A stretch of DNA of 64,000 bases from Idiomarina aquatica (GCF_003987185.1 NZ_PIPS01000001.1:496001-560000), one strand, 5' to 3'. Shown: positions 38,169 to 46,386, numbered from the stretch's first letter. The notes: generated from the letters alone by a model not told the origin. Translations and numbers: made by a program.

Positions 38169-38522
38169 ATGTTTAACCAAACAAGCCGAAAAAAAACCAG
38201 GGTGGCACCTGGTCCTGCTTCTGACATGCACCCTGCCGACATCAAGTGTGCATTGGAAAAAGCAGGCTGGTCATTACGCCAGTTAGCGTTAAAAAACGAG
38301 CTGTCCGCTGCGTCGGTTGCCGTTGCCCTAAAAAAGCGCTGGCCTCGTGTGGAGAGCATTATAGCAGAAGCCCTTGGGATAAAGCCTTGGGAAATCTGGC
38401 CCTCTCGTTACGACAGCAATCACAAGCCAATCAAAAAACATCGAGGCTGGCCAACGTCGAAATCGTTCAAACCGAAGCATAGTACAGAAGCTTCAGATAA
38501 GCGACAAGGAGACTCCCAATGA
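38169..38522 (+). CDS. ner: Ner-like DNA-binding protein
   Basis: A 117-residue basic protein with a Ner/Nlp-type HTH (HPADIKCALEKAGWSLRQL, then LGIKPWEIWPSRY). Ner in Mu is a second negative regulator of early transcription. The first ATG lacks a ribosome-binding site; the ATG at 38226 would give the usual short Ner, so the start is uncertain. The stop overlaps the transposase start (ATGA). Confidence 0.88.
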   Translation: MFNQTSRKKTRVAPGPASDMHPADIKCALEKAGWSLRQLALKNELSAASVAVALKKRWPRVESIIAEALGIKPWEIWPSRYDSNHKPIKKHRGWPTSKSFKPKHSTEASDKRQGDSQ

Positions 38523-40756
38523 GCTCGTTTAAAACCATCTCTGTGACGGTGGATGAGCTTGTTGAAATTACCGGCTTGTCGAAACCGTCTTTGTCCAAAA
38601 AGAAAAAAGCCGAGAACTGGCTTACGGACACAAAAACTGTTCGGCGTGGTGATGTTGGTCGTGCCGCCCAGCTATACCTTATTGAGTCATTCCCCGAGGA
38701 CTTAAAAGCCAAGGTTTATGATCACTTTGAGCGTAAGGCTGTCGAATCGAAACTGGAGTCGGTGCAAGAGGCTCAGGAATATACTGAAACACAAATCTTG
38801 AGAGCGCGGGCGCGTTACGCATACGTCCAGGCGTACCGAAAAGCGAACCTCGAAGACCAACGCAAAAGAGGAAACCAGAAAGATTTAAGTCTACGCCGAT
38901 TCTGTAATGCTTTTGAGAGCGGTCAAATTGAAGTCGAACCTGAGTATTTGCCTGAAGCTCTTGAGGATAAAGGTATCAAGCTCGGTTTAAGTCCTGCGAC
39001 GCTGTGTCGTTGGTTAAAAGCTGTTGAAAAAGACGGAATCGACGGGCTTTTAAATAAGCCACGCGCATTACAGAAAACCAAGATAGAAAAGCAACCTGAA
39101 TTGGTAGAAGCCTTGCAAGCTATGTGGGGTGATCTGTCCCACCTTTTTGAAAAAAGAAACTTTACCAAAGTTAGAGAGCTTGTAGTGGCTTTTAAGGAAG
39201 GCCGAAACCTTGATTTTTCAGTTCCCTCAGTCAGTTCATTCCGTCGCTGGTATTACGGTCTTTCGGAAGAAGATTTACAGAAAATGACTTTCGTCACTAA
39301 CCCGACAAAGTTCACCAGTAAATATGAAATTCAGATAGGTGTTCACTATGCCGGCAACGCCCCAAACAGCATCTGGGAGTTTGATGGGACACCAGCAGAC
39401 GTAATGTGTGTTGATGGCCGCTACAAAATAACAGCGGGCATCGACACCTACACTCGCCGCGTTCGATTGTTGCTGGTACCGAGCCAAACAACCGATGCCA
39501 ACCTGGCGCTGCTTCGCCGAATGATTATGGACTTCGGACTGCCGTCTGACGACAGCGTCATGGTCACCGACAACGGCAGAGACTACATATCTCACAAGTT
39601 TCAGGAAGTGCTGGAGCGCCTTGGTGTTAAACGAGTTCAAACCCGCCCCTATTCAGGCAAAGAAAAGCCGTTCATCGAGCGATTCTTTGGCTCTATGGCT
39701 CGCGGATTTATAGCGACGATGCCCGGCTTTATCGGACACAATGTGGCGGATCGTAAACGCATTGAGGAAAAGCGTACTTTCGCCCATAAAAGAGCTGTTC
39801 GTCGAGGCAAGGACGTTCTCGCTGCTGACATTGCTGAGTTTGGCGCTACGATGACAGCCCAAGAAATTCAACAGATACTTGATGAATATTTAACCGAATA
39901 CTACGAGAAAAAACCTCACGCCGGGCTGGGCGACAAGACGCCCGAGCAAGTCTATATCGAGTCACGCTACCAACCTCGTGTCGTCAATTACGAGACCTTG
40001 GCTATTGCCACTAATCCAATTGGTCAACCAACGGTAAGAAACGGTTTTGTTCAACTGAACAAGGTGAGATACGTAGCGCCCGAGCTTCACGACCTCGTTG
40101 GCAAACGAATCGAAGTCTACCAGCACCCGGACGATCCTGAAGTGTTTGTCGGGAAGGACATTTCTAACGGCATCGCCAACGGCCAGGTGTTCCCTTTAAC
40201 TGACATTACATCAACCACCCAAGAGCAGCGCGCCGTGTTGCGAAGCAGCAAAAAACGCAAAGAGAAAGAGCTCATGGCCTTTCGTAGGAACATCATCAAA
40301 AAAGGCAAAGAGCTGGGCCTTAAAGATGCGCCAAACCTGCTTATCGCCGCAGCAAAAAGAAGAAATGCAGCTGTAGCACCATTCAAACAACGTCCAATTG
40401 AAATCGATAAGCCTGAATTTGAGGGCTTTGAGAAAGCAATGAAGTACGGCAGCTCTGACGCTATCGCAGACACAGTCGAGGCTAAAAGCATCAGCGAAAT
40501 GATTGCCGAGCAGCAGCGCGAGAAAGAGGAATTGAGGACTCAGGAAGCGCCTATCCGCGAGCGTCGCCAGAAAATCATCCGTACCGAGGCGGATCTGATC
40601 CAAATGCTCATTTACAAAGAGCTGGAGGAAGGTTTAACCGAAGAAGAGCAAATGAAAGTTGAGGATTACATGATGAGTGACGTTGGCGAAATGCAGGTTA
40701 AAGCATGGCGTCAAGTCGCAACCTACGAGCACGCTAAACGAGCCAAAAACGGTTAG
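38519..40756 (+). CDS. A: Mu-type transposase subunit A
   Basis: A 745-residue DDE transposase. An N-terminal Mu DNA-binding domain (VDELVEITGLSKPSLSKKK) is followed by HTH domains and the rve catalytic core with Asp289 (WEFDGTPAD), Asp351 (VTDNGRDY) and Glu387 (FIERFFGS). A Mu-type C-terminal region and an acidic, helical tail follow, which in Mu contacts MuB and ClpX. It should bind the TGAAAC-type end sites and carry out replicative transposition with MuB. Confidence 0.96.
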   Translation: MSSFKTISVTVDELVEITGLSKPSLSKKKKAENWLTDTKTVRRGDVGRAAQLYLIESFPEDLKAKVYDHFERKAVESKLESVQEAQEYTETQILRARARYAYVQAYRKANLEDQRKRGNQKDLSLRRFCNAFESGQIEVEPEYLPEALEDKGIKLGLSPATLCRWLKAVEKDGIDGLLNKPRALQKTKIEKQPELVEALQAMWGDLSHLFEKRNFTKVRELVVAFKEGRNLDFSVPSVSSFRRWYYGLSEEDLQKMTFVTNPTKFTSKYEIQIGVHYAGNAPNSIWEFDGTPADVMCVDGRYKITAGIDTYTRRVRLLLVPSQTTDANLALLRRMIMDFGLPSDDSVMVTDNGRDYISHKFQEVLERLGVKRVQTRPYSGKEKPFIERFFGSMARGFIATMPGFIGHNVADRKRIEEKRTFAHKRAVRRGKDVLAADIAEFGATMTAQEIQQILDEYLTEYYEKKPHAGLGDKTPEQVYIESRYQPRVVNYETLAIATNPIGQPTVRNGFVQLNKVRYVAPELHDLVGKRIEVYQHPDDPEVFVGKDISNGIANGQVFPLTDITSTTQEQRAVLRSSKKRKEKELMAFRRNIIKKGKELGLKDAPNLLIAAAKRRNAAVAPFKQRPIEIDKPEFEGFEKAMKYGSSDAIADTVEAKSISEMIAEQQREKEELRTQEAPIRERRQKIIRTEADLIQMLIYKELEEGLTEEEQMKVEDYMMSDVGEMQVKAWRQVATYEHAKRAKNG

Positions 40757-40795
40757 CGCGCTCGTAAATTACCACCCCAAAAGAGGACTTAAATT

Positions 40796-41506
40796 ATGAA
40801 ACATAAAGTGGTTACAGTCAAAAACGTTAACAAATCAATGAATCTGTTACGTAACTTACAGAGTCGGTCATCAATTATCCCTGGTCTGGGATTGATTCAC
40901 GGGCCCTCTGGCTTCGGTAAAACCACTACCGTTGTCTGGATGTTCAACCAAACCCGCAGCGTGTACGTGCGCTGCTACGCCACCGACACACCCAGCTCAT
41001 TCTTAGGGCGTGTGTTGCAGGAAATGGGTGAGGTGCCACGTCCACCGCTTTCCAACATGGTAGGGCAAGTTATTGAGCGCATGGTTATGGACCACTGCTC
41101 GCTGTTTATTGATGAGGCCGACCACATCGTCAATAACACCCGAATCATGGAAACCATTCGCGACATTTACGACAGCGCCGAAGAGCCAATTGTACTGATT
41201 GGCATGGAGCAAATTGCCCGTCGCATCAGCCACCGCAAGCAAATGTTTAACCGCATATCTGAGTGGGTCGAGTTTCAACCGGCTGACCTGGACGACATGG
41301 AAATGCTGGTTAAAGAGCTGTTCGAAATCAACCTGGACATCAAAGAGGACATGCTCAGCTACATCTGTAACGAGAGCGGCGGCGAAATGCGTCAAATACT
41401 CGTTGCCCTGGAGAAGATTGAGCGTTTTGCCATGGCAAACAAGCTCGACACCGTGGACCGCCGCAGCTGGGGTAAAGAGCCGTTGTTCCTGTTGCAACGC
41501 CGTTAA
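40796..41506 (+). CDS. B: Mu-type transposition ATPase B
   Basis: A 236-residue AAA+ ATPase. Walker A is GPSGFGKTTT (residues 36-45) and Walker B is LFIDEADH (Asp106, Glu107). It lacks the N-terminal HTH extension of Mu phage MuB (312 residues). MuB-type proteins bind target DNA and deliver it to the transpososome. AGAGGA precedes the ATG. Confidence 0.92.
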   Translation: MKHKVVTVKNVNKSMNLLRNLQSRSSIIPGLGLIHGPSGFGKTTTVVWMFNQTRSVYVRCYATDTPSSFLGRVLQEMGEVPRPPLSNMVGQVIERMVMDHCSLFIDEADHIVNNTRIMETIRDIYDSAEEPIVLIGMEQIARRISHRKQMFNRISEWVEFQPADLDDMEMLVKELFEINLDIKEDMLSYICNESGGEMRQILVALEKIERFAMANKLDTVDRRSWGKEPLFLLQRR

Positions 41507-41542
41507 CAGCAACCGTGCGCTAAAAATAATAAGGATAATCCA

Positions 41543-42079
41543 ATGGATCATAAAAAACTGTCAGTAACAGCAGAGTGTCAGTTAGCCGTTATGCGCGAGC
41601 TCGGCCAGTTCACCCGCTACGATGTGATGCGCAAGCTCGATGTGTCTCGCACTCATGCGCAAACCATGGTTAACCGTCTTCGCCGCAAGGGCTATGTCGA
41701 AGAAGTGGGCTTTACTGAAGGCCGGTTAAAAAAGCGTTTAAAGGTCTTTCAAGTGACCAGCAAACCCATCGACCTTGCCCTGCCGGCGCGGCAGAAAATC
41801 TGGAACACCCTGCGTATTTGCCGGGCTTTCACCAAGCCCGAAGTGTGCGCCGCGGCTGATGTCAGCATGGCGCTGGTTTCACGCTACGTGAACGAGCTTA
41901 TTCGCTGGGGTTACGTGCGCAAAGTCAACAATGGCCGTCCTGGCGAAGTGGCTGGTTATGCCCGCTATCGTCTGCTACGCAATACGGGCCCTGACTACCC
42001 TCGCGTTGCCCCGCAAACCTGCTCTGACCCTAATACCGGTGAGGTACGCAAAGTGGAGGCTGAATCATGCAATGGATAG
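41543..42079 (+). CDS. Early protein with two winged-helix domains
   Basis: A 178-residue protein with two winged-helix segments: residues 10-60 (ELGQFTRYDVMRKLDVSRTH, then VNRLRRKGYVEEV) and 85-145 (FTKPEVCAAADVSMALVSRY, then VNELIRWGYVRKV). It is probably a DNA-binding early regulator; no precise family is recognised. AAGGATAA precedes the ATG. It overlaps the next gene by 13 bp. Confidence 0.65.
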   Translation: MDHKKLSVTAECQLAVMRELGQFTRYDVMRKLDVSRTHAQTMVNRLRRKGYVEEVGFTEGRLKKRLKVFQVTSKPIDLALPARQKIWNTLRICRAFTKPEVCAAADVSMALVSRYVNELIRWGYVRKVNNGRPGEVAGYARYRLLRNTGPDYPRVAPQTCSDPNTGEVRKVEAESCNG

Positions 42080-42585
42080 ACGTGTTAAAGCGCGAAGTCA
42101 GCAAACAAGGCCTGGGCGCTGTGGCTGAAATGATGGAGACCAGCCGTGCGGCAGTCTCCCAGCTGGTGAACGGCAAATACCCCGGCAACCTTGAACGGAT
42201 GAAAGCGCGCGTTGAAGGCGTGTTCTTTAACCGTACCGTGGAATGCCCCGTCGCCGGTGAAATACCGGCACAGCAATGCTTCAGCAATCAGCGCAAGAAG
42301 CCTGGTAGCAATCCGATGAATCTACGTTTCTTCAAAGCCTGTCGCAGCGGCTGCCCGCACAGCCAGCAAAAGCAACAGTTCGGCGGTGAGGTTATTCCCA
42401 CGCTGTACGTCAGCACTGACGAACCACAGGAATACAACCCGCATCGCACGTTGCATCTGTTAAAGACCCAGGCAACCAGCCAGGAAGGCAGCAGCAAAGA
42501 CGCGCAACTAACTTACATTCAGCTGCTTGAGAGCGAAGTACACAACCTCGCAGCACGCCTAAAAACAGCAAACAAAGGTGATTGA
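42067..42585 (+). CDS. HTH and cysteine-motif early phage protein
   Basis: A 172-residue protein. The N-terminal 60 residues form a small HTH (GAVAEMMETSRAAVSQLVNG). A cysteine-containing segment follows (CPVAGEIPAQQC, then FFKACRSGCPH), which could bind metal, and a C-terminal helix. Similar proteins are common after transposition genes in Mu-like phages; the role is unknown. Confidence 0.6.
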   Translation: MQWIDVLKREVSKQGLGAVAEMMETSRAAVSQLVNGKYPGNLERMKARVEGVFFNRTVECPVAGEIPAQQCFSNQRKKPGSNPMNLRFFKACRSGCPHSQQKQQFGGEVIPTLYVSTDEPQEYNPHRTLHLLKTQATSQEGSSKDAQLTYIQLLESEVHNLAARLKTANKGD

Positions 42586-42586
42586 T

Positions 42587-42853
42587 ATGACCAAACAACA
42601 ACAAAACTGGGCCGTCGCAATTCAGGCAGTGGAAAAGCTTCAGGCGCTCAACATTACCGTTTGCAATGTGTGTATCTCGGCCAGCAAGCCGGTGATCACC
42701 ATTGAACCACCCAAGGGCGTGCGCTTTGCGCAGCGCCCTGCCGAAGTCTCAATCCGCCGTGGCGGCGGTGAGCTTGTAAGAATCCGTACCGGAATGTTCG
42801 AAGGCTGCGCTGTGCGCTGGCTGAACGAACGCATCATTGACCAAGTGCACTAG
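42587..42853 (+). CDS. Hypothetical early phage protein
   Basis: An 88-residue protein starting MTKQQQNW. The ATG at 42587 is preferred over a GTG at 42578 because AAGGTG is then correctly spaced. The central region is beta-rich (TVCNVCISASKPVITIEPPK). No family is recognised. It overlaps the gene downstream by at least one codon in another frame. Confidence 0.55.
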   Translation: MTKQQQNWAVAIQAVEKLQALNITVCNVCISASKPVITIEPPKGVRFAQRPAEVSIRRGGGELVRIRTGMFEGCAVRWLNERIIDQVH

Positions 42854-42863
42854 GGGAATACCA

Positions 42864-43466
42864 ATGCAACAAGAGCAGTATAAAAAAGACGCCAAAGGCC
42901 GTCTGATTCCGATTGACCAGATCCACGAGTTGGACATTTTAAAAGACGACTTTGTGAACGAAATGGTCACCAAAGCCAAAGAGAAAAACGGCGATTTAAA
43001 AGCCTTTAAAAAGGCGTTATTCGACGACTTTGGAACCTTCATGGAAATGATAGCCGAGCGCTACCAAACCACAGTGGGCGGCAAAAAAGGCAACGTGACC
43101 ATCTATTCATTTGATGGTCGTTACAAGCTGTCAGTTGCTGTCCAGGACCGCATCACCCTGGGCCCTGAATTACAGGTGGCGGAAAAACTCATTAAAGAGT
43201 GCGTCCGCGACTGGTCACAGGATGCCCGCTCCGAGCTTAAAACCTTGGTTGAACGTGTATTCGAGACCGACAAAGAAGGCAACATCAACACCCGCGAAGT
43301 GCTGGCACTGCGTCGTTATGAAATTGAGGACGAGCGCTGGCAAAAAGCCATGGACGCTATTTCTGACGCCATCAACGTGGTCGGCAGCAAAGAGTACATG
43401 CGCTTTTACGAGCGTGACAGCGCGGGTGATTACAAGCCTATTTCCGTCGATTTTACCAAGGTATAG
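42864..43466 (+). CDS. DUF3164 family phage protein
   Basis: A protein of about 200 residues matching the DUF3164 family of Mu-like phages (YKKDAKGRLIPIDQIHELD, FEDxR-type GGKKGNVTIYSFDGRYKL, ALRRYEIEDERWQKAM, VVGSKEYMRFYERD). The function is unknown. The ATG at 42864 follows the preceding stop by 10 bp and has GGGGAA ahead; an in-frame ATG at 42837 lies inside the previous gene. Its TAG stop codon lies in the first strand of the hammerhead ribozyme downstream. Confidence 0.85.
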   Translation: MQQEQYKKDAKGRLIPIDQIHELDILKDDFVNEMVTKAKEKNGDLKAFKKALFDDFGTFMEMIAERYQTTVGGKKGNVTIYSFDGRYKLSVAVQDRITLGPELQVAEKLIKECVRDWSQDARSELKTLVERVFETDKEGNINTREVLALRRYEIEDERWQKAMDAISDAINVVGSKEYMRFYERDSAGDYKPISVDFTKV

Positions 43467-43529
43467 CGAAACGCCCGTTCGCGGGCGTCTGTCAGGCGTG
43501 GCGGCCTGGCACTGATGAGCAGCTAATAC
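43461..43529 (+). ncRNA. Type II hammerhead ribozyme 1
   Basis: All core bases are present: GAAA (43468-43471), GUC with cleavage after C43489, and CUGAUGA (43512-43518). Stem III is ACGCCCG/CGGGCGT with a UUCG loop (43471-43488). Stem I is 8 bp, TGTCAGGC/GCCTGGCA with loop GUGGCG (43490-43511). Stem II is GC/GC, an internal loop with AGCTA on the 3' side, then GTAT/ATAC. Stem II open, stems I and III closed: type II. The 5' strand includes the stop codon of the DUF3164 gene. Confidence 0.93.
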
Positions 43530-43554
43530 GAAACACAAACAACGAGGCAGAACA

Positions 43555-44169
43555 ATGAAACTCGATTTTTTAAAGACCTTGCAGGAGGTGCAACCCTGCG
43601 GCCTACGGGCAGTTATCGAGCCACTGGATGAAAGCTATCCGGTGATGGCGTATTCCGACTGGAAAGAGCTGGCAGCGCAACTGGTTGATGCTTGCTTTGT
43701 TAAGCGCCTGGGTAACGGCCAGTACACGGTTACGCCAGCAGGCAAAGAAGCTATTGCCCAGGGCGAAGAGTTCCTTGAGCAGGCGCTTGGCAGCGAGCAA
43801 GAGCCCGAAGACCCGGAGTCCAATGACATCCTGGCGGGAACAGTGCAAGCGGGAACAGTGCAAGCGGAGTCAGCATCATCGAAGCCTGCACCGGAGCACC
43901 CGTGGCGTAAGCCATTATTGGCCAGCAACCCCATCACAGAGGAAGTTCAGCGTAAAGAGCGAGAGCAAAAGCAGGCTGATTCGGCCAACGATTCCAGCAT
44001 GAAATTTTACGCCTGGACGACCAAAGCTGATTTGGAAAAGGTTGGCACGGATGAACTGCTAAGCCGTCACCAGGTGCTTAAAGAGCACCTGAACGAAATC
44101 AAGGAAGTGGTTAACCGCCGTGTGACCACCTCGTTTTATGGTCCGGTAAAGCAGGAGAGTCTTTCATGA
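43555..44169 (+). CDS. Hypothetical protein between two hammerhead ribozymes
   Basis: A 204-residue protein. Residues 30-70 look like a winged helix (WKELAAQLVDACFVKRLGNG, YTVTPAGKEAI). A low-complexity acidic linker contains a perfect 15-bp tandem duplication at 43834-43863, encoding AGTVQ twice. A helical C-terminus follows (ADLEKVGTDELLSRHQVLKE). No function is known. It overlaps the double-HTH gene by 4 bp and would lie on the RNA released by ribozyme cleavage. Confidence 0.65.
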   Translation: MKLDFLKTLQEVQPCGLRAVIEPLDESYPVMAYSDWKELAAQLVDACFVKRLGNGQYTVTPAGKEAIAQGEEFLEQALGSEQEPEDPESNDILAGTVQAGTVQAESASSKPAPEHPWRKPLLASNPITEEVQRKEREQKQADSANDSSMKFYAWTTKADLEKVGTDELLSRHQVLKEHLNEIKEVVNRRVTTSFYGPVKQESLS

Positions 44170-44900
44170 GAATTGCTGAAAAGGAGTTCCAGTCTAATTT
44201 TGGTGAGCGCCTGAAGTTGTTTAGAAAAAGCATGAAGCTGACGCAGGCTGAAATGGCAGAAAAAGTCGGTATGTCGCTTAAAGGGTACCAGGGCAATGAG
44301 CGAGGAGTTGCGTCCCCTTCCGCGATGCTAGTCGATTCGTGCGTAGACCTTGGCGTAAACAGTAATTGGCTTCTAACTGGCAAGGGCGACATGTTGCTAA
44401 AAGATGCTGGGGTAGAAAAACATCAGGGACCACGGAAAGCAGAGGCAGTCATGTCTGACCGTCAAAAATTCGTACCTAAAGATGATAACGGCATTGGCGC
44501 TCGCCTCTTCACAGCGCGTAATCATCTCAATTACACGCAAGGCGAAATCGCTGAACGGCTGGGAATGTCAACCAAAGGCTATCAACACAATGAAAAGTCA
44601 TATTCGATCCCCAACGCGCTAACTTTGGTGTTTTTCGTACAAAGAGGGTTTTCAGCACGGTGGTTACTCACTGGCCAAGGCGAAATGCTTGCTAGTAGTG
44701 AGTCGAATGAGCTTTTAGCAGAGCCAAGCCCACTGGAAGCCCAGGTCAACGATAACAAAGAGAAAATAAAAACCCTTTGGGAGTGCGCCCGGGATATGAA
44801 CATTGCCATTGACTGCTTGCGGAAGATGCACGAGCGCACTCGCCAGCCACTCATTAAGCGCGTGTGGGATTGGGTGTTCGGCAACAACATAAAAGCCTAA
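44166..44900 (+). CDS. Double helix-turn-helix repressor-like protein
   Basis: A 244-residue protein made of two consecutive CI-type HTH domains: residues 11-78 (KLTQAEMAEKVGMSLKGYQ ... WLLTGKGDML) and about 110-178 (NYTQGEIAERLGMSTKGYQ ... WLLTGQGEML). Both resemble the HTH of the phage repressor (MSQTELAKTADMSLRGYQ). A helical tail replaces the S24 domain. It may compete at the immunity operators or bind paired half-sites (inference). Its TAA stop codon lies within hammerhead ribozyme 2. Confidence 0.75.
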   Translation: MRIAEKEFQSNFGERLKLFRKSMKLTQAEMAEKVGMSLKGYQGNERGVASPSAMLVDSCVDLGVNSNWLLTGKGDMLLKDAGVEKHQGPRKAEAVMSDRQKFVPKDDNGIGARLFTARNHLNYTQGEIAERLGMSTKGYQHNEKSYSIPNALTLVFFVQRGFSARWLLTGQGEMLASSESNELLAEPSPLEAQVNDNKEKIKTLWECARDMNIAIDCLRKMHERTRQPLIKRVWDWVFGNNIKA

Positions 44901-44963
44901 GCGAAACGCCCTACGGGGCGTCTGGCTGGCGTGGTTGCCAGTCACTGATGAGCAGCCGAGGTG
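44895..44963 (+). ncRNA. Type II hammerhead ribozyme 2
   Basis: Core: GAAA (44903-44906), GUC with cleavage after C44922, CUGAUGA (44945-44951). Stem III is ACGCCC/GGGCGT with a UACG loop (44906-44921). Stem I is 8 bp, TGGCTGGC/GCCAGTCA with loop GUGGUU (44923-44944). Stem II is GC/GC, an internal loop with AGCCG on the 3' side, then outer pairs GCCT/AGGT. Compared with ribozyme 1, stem I shows compensatory changes at two pairs. The outer stem II includes part of the gemA ribosome-binding site GAGGTG. Confidence 0.93.
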
Positions 44964-44967
44964 AATA

Positions 44968-45528
44968 ATGAATAGCAAGGCAAAACTGATACAGCTGATC
45001 CACGTGGCCAAGCGTGAATTGCGTCTCGATGACGAGACCTATCGCGCTGCATTGCAGGGTGTTTGCCAAAAAACATCCTGTAAAGACATGACTCTGGCCG
45101 AGCTGCAAAAGGTGCTCAATCACTTTGAAGACAAGGGGTTTAAAAAGCGCGCTAAAAAAAGCAAAAAGCGTCAATCGCCGTCATCCAGCAAGCCGGTTAA
45201 GTGGCCTGAAATTAGGGTCATTCGCGCTATCTGGATACAAGCGGCCAACGACAAACTGTTAAAAGACGGCTCGGAAGAAGCCCTGGATAAATGGGTGTTT
45301 CGCATGACCGGCGTTCGTCACGTTGGCTGGCTGAGCTACGACCGCGCCTTTAAAGTGCTTGAGTCATTAAAAAAATGGCATAAGCGTTTGATGATCAATT
45401 GGTTAGACACCAAATTCGGGTATAGTTATGCGCTCTTGGACAAGGACGAGCTATTGCCGTACTCACAGGTGACCGAGGTCTTTGAGGCGTGTCGTAAGGC
45501 TCACAAGGAGCGTAAAAATGCAGAATGA
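44968..45528 (+). CDS. gemA: GemA-family regulatory protein (DUF1018)
   Basis: A 186-residue protein of the Mu GemA/gp16 family: LIHVAKRELRLDDETYRAAL near the N-terminus and VRHVGWLSYDRAFKVLESLK later. In Mu, GemA alters host gene expression and DNA relaxation. Its ribosome-binding site GAGGTG overlaps stem II of the upstream ribozyme. It overlaps the Mor/C-family gene by 11 bp. Confidence 0.9.
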   Translation: MNSKAKLIQLIHVAKRELRLDDETYRAALQGVCQKTSCKDMTLAELQKVLNHFEDKGFKKRAKKSKKRQSPSSSKPVKWPEIRVIRAIWIQAANDKLLKDGSEEALDKWVFRMTGVRHVGWLSYDRAFKVLESLKKWHKRLMINWLDTKFGYSYALLDKDELLPYSQVTEVFEACRKAHKERKNAE

Positions 45529-45928
45529 AATGTTCGAAGACGATAAAAACCTTGATGAATTGTTGAGCAAAGCGGAAGATATAGAGCTTGATTCAACAGC
45601 ATGGCCGCACGCATTGGCCGAGCTGGTCAGTATTTTTAAAGACGAAATGACAAGCTCTGCTAAGCTGGATGAGAGCAAGGCGCTTAAGTTAGCAAAACGT
45701 CTGGTCGCACGTCAGGCGCACCACATGGGCGGTCGTCAGTACTACTTGCCGCGTGATGAGCGACTGAAAAAAGCCTTGCGCGATGTAGACATTTGGCAAC
45801 GCTACAATGGCCGCAACATTGACGTTCTGCAACGTGAGTACGGCTTGACCAGTCAGCAGATATACGCGATTTTGCGCGAGCAACGGCAGTTAGAGCGCGA
45901 CCGCCGTCAACATAAACTATTTGGGTAG
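45518..45928 (+). CDS. Mor/C-family transcription activator
   Basis: A 136-residue activator of the Mor family. An acidic N-terminal dimerisation region is followed by a C-terminal HTH (NIDVLQREYGLTSQQIYAIL) with a basic end. AAGGAG precedes the ATG at 45518. Mu has two such genes (mor for the middle promoter, C for late promoters); only one is seen here, so it may do both jobs. It is the natural candidate to bind the boxes at 46376 and 54740. Confidence 0.9.
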   Translation: MQNEMFEDDKNLDELLSKAEDIELDSTAWPHALAELVSIFKDEMTSSAKLDESKALKLAKRLVARQAHHMGGRQYYLPRDERLKKALRDVDIWQRYNGRNIDVLQREYGLTSQQIYAILREQRQLERDRRQHKLFG

Positions 45929-45936
45929 GGAGACCT

Positions 45937-46386
45937 ATGAGTGATAAATCAAAGTACTTAACTAAAGAAAACGTTTACATTACTGCGTTTCTTTTCGCCG
46001 TAGTCGCTCTAGTAATTCTGTTCGTATCATCAATACCAGAAGACCCAAAGGCAAAAGAAGTCAGAATGGTCAAAGATGGTGCATTCAGCGAGTGTCGTGG
46101 GCTGGTTATCGATGACACTAGAAAAGCCGGTCGAAAAGTCTGGAACTCGGATTTTTCAACAATGAAGGTGCACAAACTAGAAGAGCATAGATTCATTGTT
46201 TGGGGAAAATATCTAGCAACCAGAAGTAATGGTTCAGATGGACGACATTGGTACTATCTTTGCGACTTGAACCATAATCCTAGGTATAGCAAAGACGATC
46301 CGGGCGCATATGAGATCATTTATGGTTTCATTAACGGCCCATTCAACCCAATGCCTGAATACAAAAACAGCCCTTTCAAAAAGTAG
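45937..46386 (+). CDS. Membrane-anchored hypothetical protein (possible moron)
   Basis: A 149-residue protein with one N-terminal membrane helix (ITAFLFAVVALVILFVSSI) and a soluble domain, probably periplasmic, with three cysteines. It is more A/T-rich than its neighbours. It sits between the late activator and the first late promoter, a typical slot for accessory genes. No homologue is recognised; a lysis or superinfection role is possible. Its last codons and stop lie inside the late-promoter box. Confidence 0.6.
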   Translation: MSDKSKYLTKENVYITAFLFAVVALVILFVSSIPEDPKAKEVRMVKDGAFSECRGLVIDDTRKAGRKVWNSDFSTMKVHKLEEHRFIVWGKYLATRSNGSDGRHWYYLCDLNHNPRYSKDDPGAYEIIYGFINGPFNPMPEYKNSPFKK

